Of a stretch of 64,000 nt of DNA, positions 9,030 to 18,269 are shown one piece after another (the first letter of the stretch is position 1; every line of letters begins with the position of its first letter). The translations under genes were made by a program, and so were the position numbers. The notes below the pieces were generated by a model that had not been told where the DNA came from, did no database searches, and was given only the letters and a program-made list of their open reading frames with translations. The stretch is from Wukongibacter sp050859025 (GTDB lineage Bacteria; Bacillota; Clostridia; Peptostreptococcales; Caminicellaceae), in the NCBI RefSeq assembly GCF_050859025.1, contig NZ_CP138200.1, forward strand, positions 6,138,001 through 6,202,000. Direction: 5' to 3'.

Positions 9030-9049
9030 TACATTAATGAATGTATGTA
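9026..9049. promoter_or_regulatory. AcrR-like operator
   Basis: TAAATACATT, AATG, AATGTATGTA: two ten-base arms with one mismatch around a four-base centre. This closely matches the known E. coli AcrR-type operator pattern (TACATACATT, then TGAATGTATGTA). It overlaps the -10 box and start point, the place for a repressor. Confidence 0.75.
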
Positions 9050-9077
9050 TAATTCATAGTTTATTTTCTCAGCAAAG

Positions 9078-9273
9078 GAGCTTGGAGACTCCAAGCTTCA
9101 GATTGTTGACAAAGTCAACAAGATGATAGGCTGTTGAGAAATCTGAAGTTCGAGGCGTGCTGAAATCAAGAGACCGCAGCGTATATAGACATACGTAAGG
9201 GTTCTTGATTGAAGCGACAACGAAGAAATTCAGGTTTGTCATCAGTCTGGTGCTTGGAGACTCCAAGCTTTTT
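9078..9273 (+). ncRNA. Long structured element in operon leader
   Basis: About 195 bases forming a nested hairpin. The ends (GGAGACTCCAAGCTTCAGAT near 9085 and its imperfect complement up to 9264) pair over about 30 bases. An internal stem pairs AATCAAGA with TCTTGATT, capped by CGTAT/ATACG. The small hairpin GCTTGGA-GAC-TCCAAGC occurs at both ends, and the distal copy is followed by six T, so it can terminate transcription. It lies between the promoter at 9001 and the first gene at 9310. It could be a dispersed clostridial structured repeat or a regulatory leader. I recall similar sequences in other clostridial intergenic regions but cannot name the family. Confidence 0.6.
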
Positions 9274-9309
9274 TGGCTAAAAAATTTATATGTTAAAGGA
9301 GGAGAAAAA

Positions 9310-10740
9310 ATGAAGGAAACAAAAATGAAAAGGCAAGAAGAAAAAGTGGAAACAACTAAAAAGAAAGGACTGGCATTTCCCCACGAATTCATTATTGTTA
9401 TTATTATGGCATTGATGGCATGCGTTCTGACCTACATTGTTCCAGCTGGAGCATATGAACGTATAAAATCTGCAACTGGGAGAATGGTGGTAAATCCTGA
9501 AGCGTTCAGTTATATACCAAATACCCCCGTTCCCTTCTGGAAAATTCCAATGTTATTGGTGAAAGGTTTTTATGATTCAGCTAAGTTAACGTTTTCTATA
9601 CTTATTTTTACCGGTTCTATGCAAATTATCATGGCTACAGGTGCTTTAAACGCTTTAACCAGCACAATCATGCGCAAGTTCAGTAAGAGACAGGCAATAG
9701 CGGTTGTAGTTATTATGTTTGTTATTGCAGCATTAAGTTCTCCAATGGGTTATTTTCCGTTTATAGCATTTGTCCCGATTGGAATCTTGATAGCACGTCA
9801 GTCAGGATATGATGAAATGGTTGGTGTGGCAATGATACTCTTGGCCGCAGCAATGGGACCCAATGGCGGTATGCTAAACCCATCTACTACAGGTATCGGT
9901 AACCAATTAGCAGGTCTTCCAATTTTTGAGGGATTCGGATATCGTTTGATTGGATTTTTTGTCATTACGGCTATAACTATTGCCTATGTCATTAATTATG
10001 CAAAAAAAGTAAAAGCTGATCCTACTTGTAGTTATGTTTACGGAATAGAATCAGCCGTATCTACAGGTAATATTTCAAGTGACGGATTAGAAGATAGATT
10101 AACAACTCGTCAAACATTAGTTCTAGTTGTCTTTGGTATTTTAATTGGTGTATTGGTTTATGGATGTACAAAACTTGGTTGGGGATTCCAACAAATGTCG
10201 GCCTTTTTTATGGTATTAGGTGTTCTTAGCGGTATTATCTATGGTATTGGTTTTAACGAAATGTGCAATCAATTTACGATAGGAGCCAAAACGGTTGTAC
10301 GTGCGATAATTTTAATCTCTTTCGCAAGAACCATTTCCATAATCTTTGCTAACGGACAAATTTTGGATACAGTTGTTCATAGTGTATCAGGAGGTTTAAA
10401 CTATCTTCCCGTATTTTTACAGGCTCCAGGAATGCTGCTACTGCATACAATTATTAACTTTTTTATTACATCTGGAAGTGGGCAGGCAGTGGTTACTATG
10501 CCAATAATGCTTCCAGTTGCCCAAATTATAGGAATGTCACCGGAAACAGCAATACTTGCACTTAACTATGGCGATGGCTTTACAAACATTATCTTCCCAC
10601 ATTCTTCCGCGTTGATGGCATTCTTGGTAATGTCCAATGTTCCTTATCAAAAATGGCTTAAATTCATTTGGAAGTTAATACTTGTGTGGTATTTAATTGC
10701 AGCAGGTCTCCTTATTATCGCACAAATGATAGGATATTGA
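9310..10740 (+). CDS. YfcC-family (DcuC/ArcD superfamily) transporter
   Basis: 476 residues from the ATG at 9310, which has AAAGGAGGAG upstream; a longer frame starts at 9205 but without a ribosome site. After a charged N-terminus (MKETKMKRQEEKVETTKKKG) come about 12 hydrophobic segments, beginning FPHEFIIVIIMALMACVLTY and VPAGAYER, and a conserved GPNGGMLNPSTTGIGNQLAG loop typical of YfcC-like carriers. These import or exchange dicarboxylates, amino acids or small peptides; the exact substrate is unknown. First gene of an operon with an MFS carrier and two M20 hydrolases, suggesting that the imported compound is an N-acyl amino acid or small peptide. Confidence 0.85.
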   Translation: MKETKMKRQEEKVETTKKKGLAFPHEFIIVIIMALMACVLTYIVPAGAYERIKSATGRMVVNPEAFSYIPNTPVPFWKIPMLLVKGFYDSAKLTFSILIFTGSMQIIMATGALNALTSTIMRKFSKRQAIAVVVIMFVIAALSSPMGYFPFIAFVPIGILIARQSGYDEMVGVAMILLAAAMGPNGGMLNPSTTGIGNQLAGLPIFEGFGYRLIGFFVITAITIAYVINYAKKVKADPTCSYVYGIESAVSTGNISSDGLEDRLTTRQTLVLVVFGILIGVLVYGCTKLGWGFQQMSAFFMVLGVLSGIIYGIGFNEMCNQFTIGAKTVVRAIILISFARTISIIFANGQILDTVVHSVSGGLNYLPVFLQAPGMLLLHTIINFFITSGSGQAVVTMPIMLPVAQIIGMSPETAILALNYGDGFTNIIFPHSSALMAFLVMSNVPYQKWLKFIWKLILVWYLIAAGLLIIAQMIGY

Positions 10741-10746
10741 TGATTT

Positions 10747-11931
10747 ATGAAGGATAAAAAAGCTCTTGCAATTCTTTCAATCTCGATGATTACAATTCTG
10801 GGGAGCACAGCAGTATCACCTGCTCTTGCAGGAATTAAAAGCGCATTTCCACAGATGAGTGATGAAAATATTCAGTTGGTTCTCACGATCACACCTCTAT
10901 TTATCATACCTGCATGCTTTCTGTGCAGGTATCTTATAGAGAGGATCGGGAAGAGAAAAGTTCTTATTTTGGGTATTGTATTATACCTTATTGGAGGAAT
11001 AGGGGCAGGGTTAATGCCGAGTTTTAATCTAATGCTTGTAGGAAGAGCAGTTTTGGGGATTGGGTGCGGATTGATTACTCCGATGGCCCAGGCCTTAATC
11101 AGTTCAAATTTTACAGGAAAGAAAAAAGAGATCTTGACAGGATATTCGGCCTCTGCCTCCTATTTAATGGGAATTATTTCTTCTATTGTAGTCGGTAAAT
11201 TAGCAGCAATTCATTGGAGACTTGCTTTCCTTATTTATGCGATTGCATTTCTTGTTCTGGGATTAAATCTCAAATACCTTCCTAATGACAAGGGGGAAGG
11301 AAAAGCACAAAACAAGGAATCGAAAGAATCAAGTCAAAAATTTAATGGAAAAGCCTTTTTAGTTATTTTAAGTATGGGACTAATTAACGTGGCGTTTTAT
11401 ACATTTTCTACTAGTATTGCCTTGTTTATGAAACACGAAGGAATTGGAGGCGCTTCAACTGCTGGTTTAGTGGTAGCCTCATTTATGCTCTTTGGTTTTT
11501 TCGTGGGACTTATCACAAATAAAATCAGAGAAAGAATAAAGCAATTTACCTTTGCATTGGCCTGTATTATGATGGGCACAGGGTATATTGGTTTGGCGTT
11601 ATCTTCCAATATTATTTTGATTACAGGATGTGCTGCATTGATTGGTGGCAGCTACAGCATTTTTTATTCCGGTGTGTTCCTTAAAATCGGACAATTATCT
11701 AGAAGTAAAGAAGAAAATACAAGGTTGGTTACAAATACGACAGCTAGCATGTTTATTGGTCAGTCTGTGTCTATTTATATTTTGCAGGCAGCAGAATGGT
11801 TAATGGGACAAAGCGGTTATCGGTTCCGCTTTACATTACTCGCTGTAATGCTGGGGATTTCAGCAGCTGGAGTAATCATTAAAGGAGTTTATAAAAGAAA
11901 GGACTTGAAAAAATTATGCAATCACTACTGA
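10747..11931 (+). CDS. MFS transporter
   Basis: 394 residues, about 12 membrane helices. Motif A between helices 2 and 3 reads CRYLIERIGKRKVLILG; a charged central loop (DKGEGKAQNKESKESSQ) separates the two halves. Starts six bases after the YfcC gene stop and overlaps the next gene by 16 bases, so translation is probably coupled. The substrate is not deducible; it may import a related compound or export a cleavage product. A decayed paralogue lies at 7225-7590. Confidence 0.88.
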   Translation: MKDKKALAILSISMITILGSTAVSPALAGIKSAFPQMSDENIQLVLTITPLFIIPACFLCRYLIERIGKRKVLILGIVLYLIGGIGAGLMPSFNLMLVGRAVLGIGCGLITPMAQALISSNFTGKKKEILTGYSASASYLMGIISSIVVGKLAAIHWRLAFLIYAIAFLVLGLNLKYLPNDKGEGKAQNKESKESSQKFNGKAFLVILSMGLINVAFYTFSTSIALFMKHEGIGGASTAGLVVASFMLFGFFVGLITNKIRERIKQFTFALACIMMGTGYIGLALSSNIILITGCAALIGGSYSIFYSGVFLKIGQLSRSKEENTRLVTNTTASMFIGQSVSIYILQAAEWLMGQSGYRFRFTLLAVMLGISAAGVIIKGVYKRKDLKKLCNHY

Positions 11932-13124
11932 AAAATGAAACGGTAACAAAAGCACTTCAATTCATAAAAGAAGATGATCTTAGAACATTAAGAGAACTCT
12001 TGGAACTTTGCGAAATTCCAGCACCTTCTCATAATGAAGAAAAACGAGCTTATTATGTGAAAAATAAATTTGAAGAGATTGGTCTTGAAAATGTGATAAT
12101 TGATGAGGTATACAATGTCATGGGGACTATTTCTGGAACTGGAAATGGGCCGGTTATTATGCTGGCAGCTCATACCGATACTGTATTTCCTATAGAAACT
12201 AATGTGAAAGTACGGAAAGAAGGAAATGTATATTATTGTCCTGGAATTAATGACGATACTAGAGGAGTAGCAGAGTTATTCACCATTGCCAGAGCGATGA
12301 AAACTTCTGGACTTAGAGCCCAGGGAGATATTATTTTCTGTGCAAATGTATGCGAAGAAGGATTGGGTGACCTAAAAGGTGCAAAATATATTTTTGAAAA
12401 CCCAAATTCAATTGATGCATTTGTATCAATTGATAATCCAGTGACAGGAGGGATTGTTTATACAGCTACGGGAAGTCATCGGTATAAGGTAACATTCCGA
12501 GGATGTGGTGGTCATAGTTTTGCAGATTTTGGTCTACCAAATCCAATCCATGCCATGGGTAGGGCTATCAATACTATTTCCCAGTTCCAGGTGCCAAAGC
12601 TTCCAAAAACAACATTTAATGTAGGAGTTATTGAAGGAGGTACCTCTGTCAATACGATTTCTGCATCGGCTTCCATGCTGGTGGATATCCGTTCTGACAG
12701 TACAGAAGAACTAAACCGTCTAAGCAGGGAGATGAAAGAGGCAGTTGACCAGGCAGTGAAACATGAAAATGAGAAATGGGAAAGTACGGAAAAAGTGACT
12801 TCAGAGATTGTTATGAAAGGAAATCGTCCTGCAGGCACACAGCCATCAGATTGTGTAATCGTAAAGACTGCATGGGAGGCAGCAAATCTTCTTGGAATCG
12901 AACCAGAACTTCGAGACGAAAGCAGCACAGATGCCAATATTCCAATTAGTATGGGAATTCCAGCAATTACTGTCGGCCGTGGTGGAAAGGAAGGGAAAGT
13001 TCATACGATTCATGAATGGTTCGAACCAGTAAATGCATATCTAGGACCTCAAAGGGATTTACTTTTAATTCTTGGACTGGCAGGGTTGGACGATTGTATT
13101 GAACATCAAATTGATAAACGATAA
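11916..13124 (+). CDS. M20-family metallopeptidase / amidohydrolase 1
   Basis: 402 residues with the metal-binding pattern of zinc-dependent M20 hydrolases: H in LAAHTDTVFP, bridging D in GINDDTRGVAEL, the catalytic EE pair in CEEGLGDLKG, D in SIDNPVTGG, and a late H in VHTIHEWFEP. A lid/dimerisation domain with SHRYKVTFRGCGGHSFADFG and GGTSVNTISASASMLVDIRS lies in the middle. Such enzymes cleave dipeptides, tripeptides or N-acyl amino acids in the cytoplasm. It overlaps the MFS gene end by 16 bases and is followed by a diverged paralogue, so the two probably process related substrates. Confidence 0.9.
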   Translation: MQSLLKNETVTKALQFIKEDDLRTLRELLELCEIPAPSHNEEKRAYYVKNKFEEIGLENVIIDEVYNVMGTISGTGNGPVIMLAAHTDTVFPIETNVKVRKEGNVYYCPGINDDTRGVAELFTIARAMKTSGLRAQGDIIFCANVCEEGLGDLKGAKYIFENPNSIDAFVSIDNPVTGGIVYTATGSHRYKVTFRGCGGHSFADFGLPNPIHAMGRAINTISQFQVPKLPKTTFNVGVIEGGTSVNTISASASMLVDIRSDSTEELNRLSREMKEAVDQAVKHENEKWESTEKVTSEIVMKGNRPAGTQPSDCVIVKTAWEAANLLGIEPELRDESSTDANIPISMGIPAITVGRGGKEGKVHTIHEWFEPVNAYLGPQRDLLLILGLAGLDDCIEHQIDKR

Positions 13125-13150
13125 TCACTTTGGAAAGGAAGATTATACAA

Positions 13151-14293
13151 ATGAGGGAACAAGAGCAGATAATTAAAGACTATGTAAATGAACATTTGCA
13201 GGAGGCGATTGCTCTTCTAGAAACGCTTGGAAAGATTCCAGCACCTAGTCACCATGAAGAGAAACGTGCAGAATTTTGCAGGAAATGGTTTCTAGAGCAA
13301 GGTGCAAGTGAAGTGTGGATTGATGAGGCAAAAAATGCTATCTGTGCTATAGATTGTGACAAATATGATGATATTGTTGTGTTCATGGCTCATACAGATA
13401 TAGTGTTTGACGATCAAGAAAAGCTGCCCATGCGAAGAGAAGGTAATAAGCTTTATGCACCGGGAATTGGTGATGATACTGCGAATTTAGTCAATCTTAT
13501 GATGGCAGCAAAATACTTTTTAAGTCATAAAATTCCTATGAAAAAGGGTGTACTTTTTGTTGCCAATTCCTGTGAGGAAGGCCTAGGAAATTTAGATGGT
13601 TGTAAGGAAATATTTAATAATTTTGGAGATCGAATTACAGAGTTTTATTCCTTTGATGGTTACATGTCCCAATGTACCAGCATACCAGTGGGCTCCTACC
13701 GTTATCGAATATCGGTACAAGGTGACGGTGGTCATTCTTATTTGGATTATGGCAAAGAAAATGCGATCTGTACTATGGCATCTCTTATTCAGGCGTTGTA
13801 TGAAGTGGAGGCTCCAACAGAAGAAAAGACTACTTATAATGTGGGGCATATTGAGGGTGGTACCACGGTGAATTCAATTCCTCAAGAAGCAGTCATGCTC
13901 TATGAGTATCGATCTTCCAGTCAAAAGTGTCTATCCATTATGGAAGAAAATTTCAACCAAGTTATTGCTGATTTCAAAAATGCAGGTAAAAGAGTTACGG
14001 CACAGATATTAGGAATTCGACCAGGTAAAGGAGAGATGAACGAAGAACTTCTTAAATCTTGGACAGAAGAAAATATTTCTATCATCAAAAAGTATTATAA
14101 CGGACCGATAGATGAGCAGCCCTACTCGACCGATGCAAATATACCTTTATCACGAGGCGTGCTGGCCAATACGATTGGGACAATTGTCGGGGGAGATGCT
14201 CATAAGAGAGAAGAGTGGATAGATCTTAACAGCGTGCCAACAGGAATGAGTATAGCATTAGCATTGATGTTTCAATATATAAAAGAAGATTAA
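13151..14293 (+). CDS. M20-family metallopeptidase / amidohydrolase 2
   Basis: 380 residues from ATG 13151, preceded by GGAAAGGAAG; an in-frame TTG at 13130 gives a seven-residue longer form. Clear paralogue of the preceding gene: metal ligands in MAHTDIVFDD, GIGDDTANLVNL, SCEEGLGNLDG and SFDGYMSQ, dimer-domain GDGGHSYLDYG and GGTTVNSIPQEAVM, and a late AHKREEW. The conservation of both copies in one operon suggests non-identical substrate ranges or hetero-oligomers (inference). Last gene of the TetR-controlled operon. Confidence 0.9.
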   Translation: MREQEQIIKDYVNEHLQEAIALLETLGKIPAPSHHEEKRAEFCRKWFLEQGASEVWIDEAKNAICAIDCDKYDDIVVFMAHTDIVFDDQEKLPMRREGNKLYAPGIGDDTANLVNLMMAAKYFLSHKIPMKKGVLFVANSCEEGLGNLDGCKEIFNNFGDRITEFYSFDGYMSQCTSIPVGSYRYRISVQGDGGHSYLDYGKENAICTMASLIQALYEVEAPTEEKTTYNVGHIEGGTTVNSIPQEAVMLYEYRSSSQKCLSIMEENFNQVIADFKNAGKRVTAQILGIRPGKGEMNEELLKSWTEENISIIKKYYNGPIDEQPYSTDANIPLSRGVLANTIGTIVGGDAHKREEWIDLNSVPTGMSIALALMFQYIKED

Positions 14294-14463
14294 AAGTTTT
14301 TGGTACTCTTTATTAAATTCCAAGGGACAGGTTATCTCAGTGTCGTCAACTTAAGGCTATGCAAGAAAATTAATGTATAATCGAAAAAAACTGAAAAAAT
14401 ATTTTAAAATCACCTGAAAAGAGATAAACTAAAGAAGCATGTAATATATAATTGTAGAATAAT

Positions 14464-14498
14464 ATAGCCCTCACCGGATTATTAGGTGGGGGCTATTT
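14464..14498 (+). terminator. Likely operon terminator
   Basis: ATAGCCCTCACC and GGTGGGGGCTAT pair, with one G-T pair, around a nine-base loop; the trailing sequence is only TTTGT. The 306-base gap from the second M20 gene to the next start holds nothing else. Confidence 0.65.
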
Positions 14499-14599
14499 GT
14501 CGCTTATATTTCACTAATTTGTAATGAAAAATTGTATCAAGATTATTTTTTAAACCATAGGAGATACTAACTTAATAAGAAGCTTAGGAGGTTAAAACA

Positions 14600-15688
14600 G
14601 TGAATAAAGAAGTAATTTCTGATAAGCAGGGAATAGCTCTTATGAGTATATTTATAATAGGTACATCTGTAATTGAAGTATCAGGATTAGAAGCAGGTAA
14701 AGATGTATGGTTAGCTATCGTTATGGCAATTCTTATGGCCTTACCTATAACACTTATATATGCTAGGCTTCATAACATTTTTGAGGGAAAAAATTTGTTT
14801 GATATTCTTGAAATATGTTTTGGTAAATTTATTGGAAAAGGAATAGGTATATTATATTTTTGGTTTTTCTTACATATAGGAGCATTAATTTTAAGAAGTG
14901 TTGGTCAATTTATTAATACAGCTATTTTAAATGACACACCTTTAGCAGTTATATTGGCAACTTGTGCTATAATATGCATATGGATAGTGAAAGAAGGAAT
15001 TGAAGCAATGGGCAGGATGTCAAGTTTTTTTATACTTATATTGATTGGTTTTATATCTATTTTCATACTATTTGTAATTCCAAAGATGGATATAAGAAAT
15101 ATTCGCCCTGTTTTAAATGATGGAATAGAGCCTGTTTTGAAAGGCGCTATTTCTGCATTTACTTTTCCATTTGCAGAAACCATACCCATAATTGTTGCTT
15201 TTCCCATTTTTAGAAGGAAAGAATCTTCCTATGGAATTTTAACTAAGGGCTTATTGATAGGAGGAGTGATACTTTTATTAACTTCTCTATCAAATATCTT
15301 AGTCTTGGGAGTAGATACTACAAACAATGTATTTTTTGGGACTTATAGTATGGCTACAAGAATAGATATTGGAGATATAATACAAAGAATAGAGGCAGTA
15401 GTAGCTACTGTATTTGTAATTGGAGGTTGTATCAAACTAAGTATAGTGCTATTAGCCATGTGTAAAGGCATTGCTAAAATAATTTCATTCGATGATTATC
15501 GTTTAATAGTAACTCCTAGTGGTCTTATTATGCTTAATCTATCATATTTTATACATGCTAATATAATGGAGTTTTATGAATTCTCTGCTGAGACCTGGAA
15601 GCCATATGTTTTTCCATTTGAGGTTATTTTACCTATTGTTATATGGATTGCTGCTGAAATAAAGAAGGGATACGGGGATGTTGTATGA
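14600..15688 (+). CDS. GerAB-family spore germination permease
   Basis: 362 residues, GTG start preceded by CTTAGGAGGTT. Ten predicted membrane helices and the GerAB/ArcD/ProY pattern: early ISDKQGIALMSIFIIGTSVI, a helix 3 loop NLFDILEICFGKFIGKGIG, and FTFPFAETIPIIVAFP in the middle. GerAB proteins are inner-membrane parts of nutrient germinant receptors and bind amino-acid germinants. The usual partners GerAA and GerAC are absent here, so it may be an orphan subunit or act with partners elsewhere. Its presence indicates a spore former. Confidence 0.88.
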   Translation: MNKEVISDKQGIALMSIFIIGTSVIEVSGLEAGKDVWLAIVMAILMALPITLIYARLHNIFEGKNLFDILEICFGKFIGKGIGILYFWFFLHIGALILRSVGQFINTAILNDTPLAVILATCAIICIWIVKEGIEAMGRMSSFFILILIGFISIFILFVIPKMDIRNIRPVLNDGIEPVLKGAISAFTFPFAETIPIIVAFPIFRRKESSYGILTKGLLIGGVILLLTSLSNILVLGVDTTNNVFFGTYSMATRIDIGDIIQRIEAVVATVFVIGGCIKLSIVLLAMCKGIAKIISFDDYRLIVTPSGLIMLNLSYFIHANIMEFYEFSAETWKPYVFPFEVILPIVIWIAAEIKKGYGDVV

Positions 15689-15756
15689 AAGAAAATCTAT
15701 TTAGATTTAAAAATTTCCCCTCCTAGGGAGTAAAACAATTCATTATTCAATCATAA

Positions 15757-15788
15757 CCCCCTTAGAAAATTTTATTTTTTCTAAGGGA
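15757..15788. repeat. Perfect hairpin downstream of gerAB
   Basis: CCCTTAGAAAA and TTTTCTAAGGG pair around a seven-base loop. No T-run follows on either strand outside the stem, so termination is uncertain. It lies 70 bases after the gerAB stop. Confidence 0.55.
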
Positions 15789-15797
15789 GTAATTACA

Positions 15798-16070
15798 TCA
15801 GATTATTATAGTCGTTCCATCAAATTTAGTTAGAGTAAAACCACTAAAGTCTTCGTTATAGGTGTTTTTGTAATCCTGTAGAATTCGAATTGCAACTGAC
15901 TCACCTAATTCTAAGCCACTGGCATCTGAACGCTAGTGGACGCCTACTAGGTCTCGGGCAAGGGCTATATTAGAAGCAAATTTGTTTAATTCTCCTCCGA
16001 CTGTCAAAGGCTGTCCACAATAAGGCAGTAGGGAAAGACCATCTGCACTGGCTACAACTGGATCTGGTAT
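15798..16070 (-). pseudogene. Vanadium haloperoxidase / PAP2-type fragment with in-frame stop
   Basis: The leftward frame reads ADGLSLLPYCGQPLTVGGEL, NKFASNIALARDLVGVH, then TAG, then RSDASGLELGESVAIRIL and a tail ending GFTLTKFDGTTIII. This is the C-terminal part of the vanadium-dependent haloperoxidase/acid-phosphatase family, whose active-site motif is normally G-V-H-W/Y-R-S-D. The codon after the catalytic His has become TAG. The N-terminal 300 or more residues are gone. A dead remnant. Confidence 0.75.
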
Positions 16071-16086
16071 CACAAGTAAAAGGGAC

Positions 16087-16148
16087 GGGGTCAGACTCAC
16101 CATTAAACTATATTTACTATTCTAAATATAGTCTGCTCTGACACCTCT
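16087..16148. repeat. GTGTCAG-type hairpin, diverged copy
   Basis: GGGGTCAGA and TCTGACACC form the outer stem and ACTATATTTA/TAAATATAGT the inner stem. The outer sequence matches the GTGTCAG ends of the REPIN-like repeats at 49-59 kb, but the inner arms differ. A short CCTC/GAGG hairpin followed by six T comes just after it (16144-16166) and may terminate rightward transcription. Confidence 0.6.
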
Positions 16149-16325
16149 AGCAAAATGAGGTTTTTTAAAAAATAATTAATATTCCAAAATTAATATACTT
16201 TTTTATGACTCCTAAATTAGTAATTCTATTATAATTTTTATTTTATAAGCTGAGTTGCTGCGTAACATAGGGTGCATTTCTAATTGCAAGTACAGCAGAT
16301 ACTTTCAATATACACTCTAAATAGT

Positions 16326-17798
16326 TTAAACTTCCAAACCTGAAATCTCAGATAGTTTTTCAGGATCATTAGCCAAACGTTCCGTTACATCAACATAGCC
16401 TTCATCTTCGTAAATCCTATCCATTTTATAGCCGATAAAAGAATAAATGATAACTACAATTGGGGTTAAATACAATAGTGGAATATATGGCATAAACGAA
16501 ACCGCTGGTACTCCGAATATTCCTACTGCAAATACAGTATTTGAATTCCATGGAACAAACATAGCTCCATAAGTCCCACCTGCTTCTAGGTCTCTAGAGC
16601 AGTTTTTGGGCTGTAGATTATATTTCTTATATATAGGTGCCATCAAGGTTCCAGTCATTACAATTGCAAAATTTTGACTGAATGCAATAGCATTTCCAAT
16701 AAAACCAAACAAAATAGTAGTGAAAGTTAAACTTCCAGTAGAACGAATTCCCTTCATTGAAGCCTTCGCAATCTTTCCAATAACGTTCATATGCTCTAGC
16801 ATACCCGCAACAGTAAATCCAAATAATGTAAGACCGGCCAAACTCCAAACGGAACTGATACCACCTCTATTCAGCAGCTTTGCTAATACTGTACTATCTG
16901 TATTTAAAGCAAATCCATTATAAAATACATTAAATGCATCTCCAACTGGCATATGCTGGTAAAAAATAGATACAAAAATAGCAGAAACAGCACCACCCAA
17001 GATAGAAACCAGAGCAGTCTCCTTAAGAACCAACATCACACCTGTTACGACCATCGGAATTAATGCAACAATACCCAGATTAAAGTTACTTTCCAAACCA
17101 TTCATCAGCTCTGCTGTACCATCAATATCGATACTACCACCATAACGGAATCCAATAATCATAAAAAAGAGCAATGAAATAATATAGCATGGAACCTGAT
17201 CATAAATCATATGTTTAATGTGTTTAAAAATATTTACTTCTGTAATAGTAGAAGCTAAGATAGTTGTATCTGACATTGGAGACATCTTATCACCAAAAAA
17301 GGCTCCGCAGATAACAGCTCCTGCTGTAATTTCAGGAGGAATTCCAAGGCCACTTCCTATTCCCATCATAGCAATACCCGCTGTACCTATTGTTCCTTTA
17401 GATGTTCCACAGAACAACGATACTACAGAACATAATAACATAGCAGTTACTAGGAAAAATTTTGGATTAATAAACTTAATACCATAATAAATCATAGTTG
17501 GTGTAGTTCCTGCGGCTATCCAACAACCAATTAAAGCACCAGCAGCCAAAAGTATAAATACTGCCGGAAGTGATTTTTTTGTAAAATCAAATGCTGCTTT
17601 CTCCATCTCCTCACTTTTAAATCCGTGCAGATATCCAATAGGAATTAAGACTAGCCAACACATAAAGAACATAGCGCCCATATCTCCACCAAATACTACT
17701 TTCTGGACTGCAACTGCTGCACCAATTAGTAGAAATATAGCAATTGCCATTCCTACTGACATCGGTCTTTTTTTTCTTGTTGTGTTCTTCTCATTCAT
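16326..17798 (-). CDS. nhaC: NhaC-family Na+/H+ antiporter-type transporter
   Basis: 490 residues and about 12 membrane segments. NhaC-like features include GCWIAAGTTPTMIYYG, CGTSKGTIGTAGIAMMGIG and ICGAFFGDKMSPMSDTTILA, a conserved ion-path region. Relatives exchange sodium for protons or, as in malate/lactate and other NhaC-type carriers, metabolites. Being downstream of an amino-acid racemase, a PLP lyase-like enzyme and ridA, it may serve amino-acid or carboxylate exchange rather than pH control (inference). A 470-base gap separates it from ridA, so it may also have its own promoter. Confidence 0.88.
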   Translation of the reverse strand: MNEKNTTRKKRPMSVGMAIAIFLLIGAAVAVQKVVFGGDMGAMFFMCWLVLIPIGYLHGFKSEEMEKAAFDFTKKSLPAVFILLAAGALIGCWIAAGTTPTMIYYGIKFINPKFFLVTAMLLCSVVSLFCGTSKGTIGTAGIAMMGIGSGLGIPPEITAGAVICGAFFGDKMSPMSDTTILASTITEVNIFKHIKHMIYDQVPCYIISLLFFMIIGFRYGGSIDIDGTAELMNGLESNFNLGIVALIPMVVTGVMLVLKETALVSILGGAVSAIFVSIFYQHMPVGDAFNVFYNGFALNTDSTVLAKLLNRGGISSVWSLAGLTLFGFTVAGMLEHMNVIGKIAKASMKGIRSTGSLTFTTILFGFIGNAIAFSQNFAIVMTGTLMAPIYKKYNLQPKNCSRDLEAGGTYGAMFVPWNSNTVFAVGIFGVPAVSFMPYIPLLYLTPIVVIIYSFIGYKMDRIYEDEGYVDVTERLANDPEKLSEISGLEV

Positions 17799-18269
17799 TT
17801 TTTTCTCTCCTTTGTATAATTAATAATAGACATTTATAAAATGTCTGACTGCCTTAAAATAACAGGATTTTTTATCTTTTCTTGAAGGAATTTTGTATGA
17901 ACTGGTTAATTTTCTAAATGATTCATTTAAGCCAAATCATTTAGAGTACTATCGAAAAGGAAAATATTAATTCTCTGAGGAATGAAAATATATTGGTGAT
18001 TCTTCTGAATTACAACTTTTTATGATTTGATTTCAAGTGATATTTATAAATAGAATTGTCCTTTATAAGAAGTCATCTGTGTATCCTACTAGATTACTTC
18101 TATTATTTAAAATTAATAATTGTTCAGACCGATATCTAGCCATCATTTTTAACTTCATTAGGTTATAACACCATAAAGTAATAGCCTAAAGAAATCACTG
18201 ATAAACTTATTTCAAATATAACCACCAACTTAATTGGTTGACCTATAAATAGTTACTAGTATAAATGTA
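17799..18269. other. Intergenic region with two dyads
   Basis: Leader region of nhaC. CTAAATGATT (17914-17923) and AATCATTTAG (17935-17944) form a perfect ten-base dyad about 120 bases upstream of the nhaC start, a candidate operator; AGACATTTATAAAATGTCT at 17828-17846 is a second hairpin close to the start. No gene or sigma-54 promoter seen. Confidence 0.5.

Noticed and set aside
14600..15688. Amino acid permease of general metabolism instead of GerAB
   Set aside because: The gene is in the same superfamily as amino-acid permeases, but the N-terminal and helix 3 motifs fit GerAB better and a spore former is supported by the Spo0E relic.
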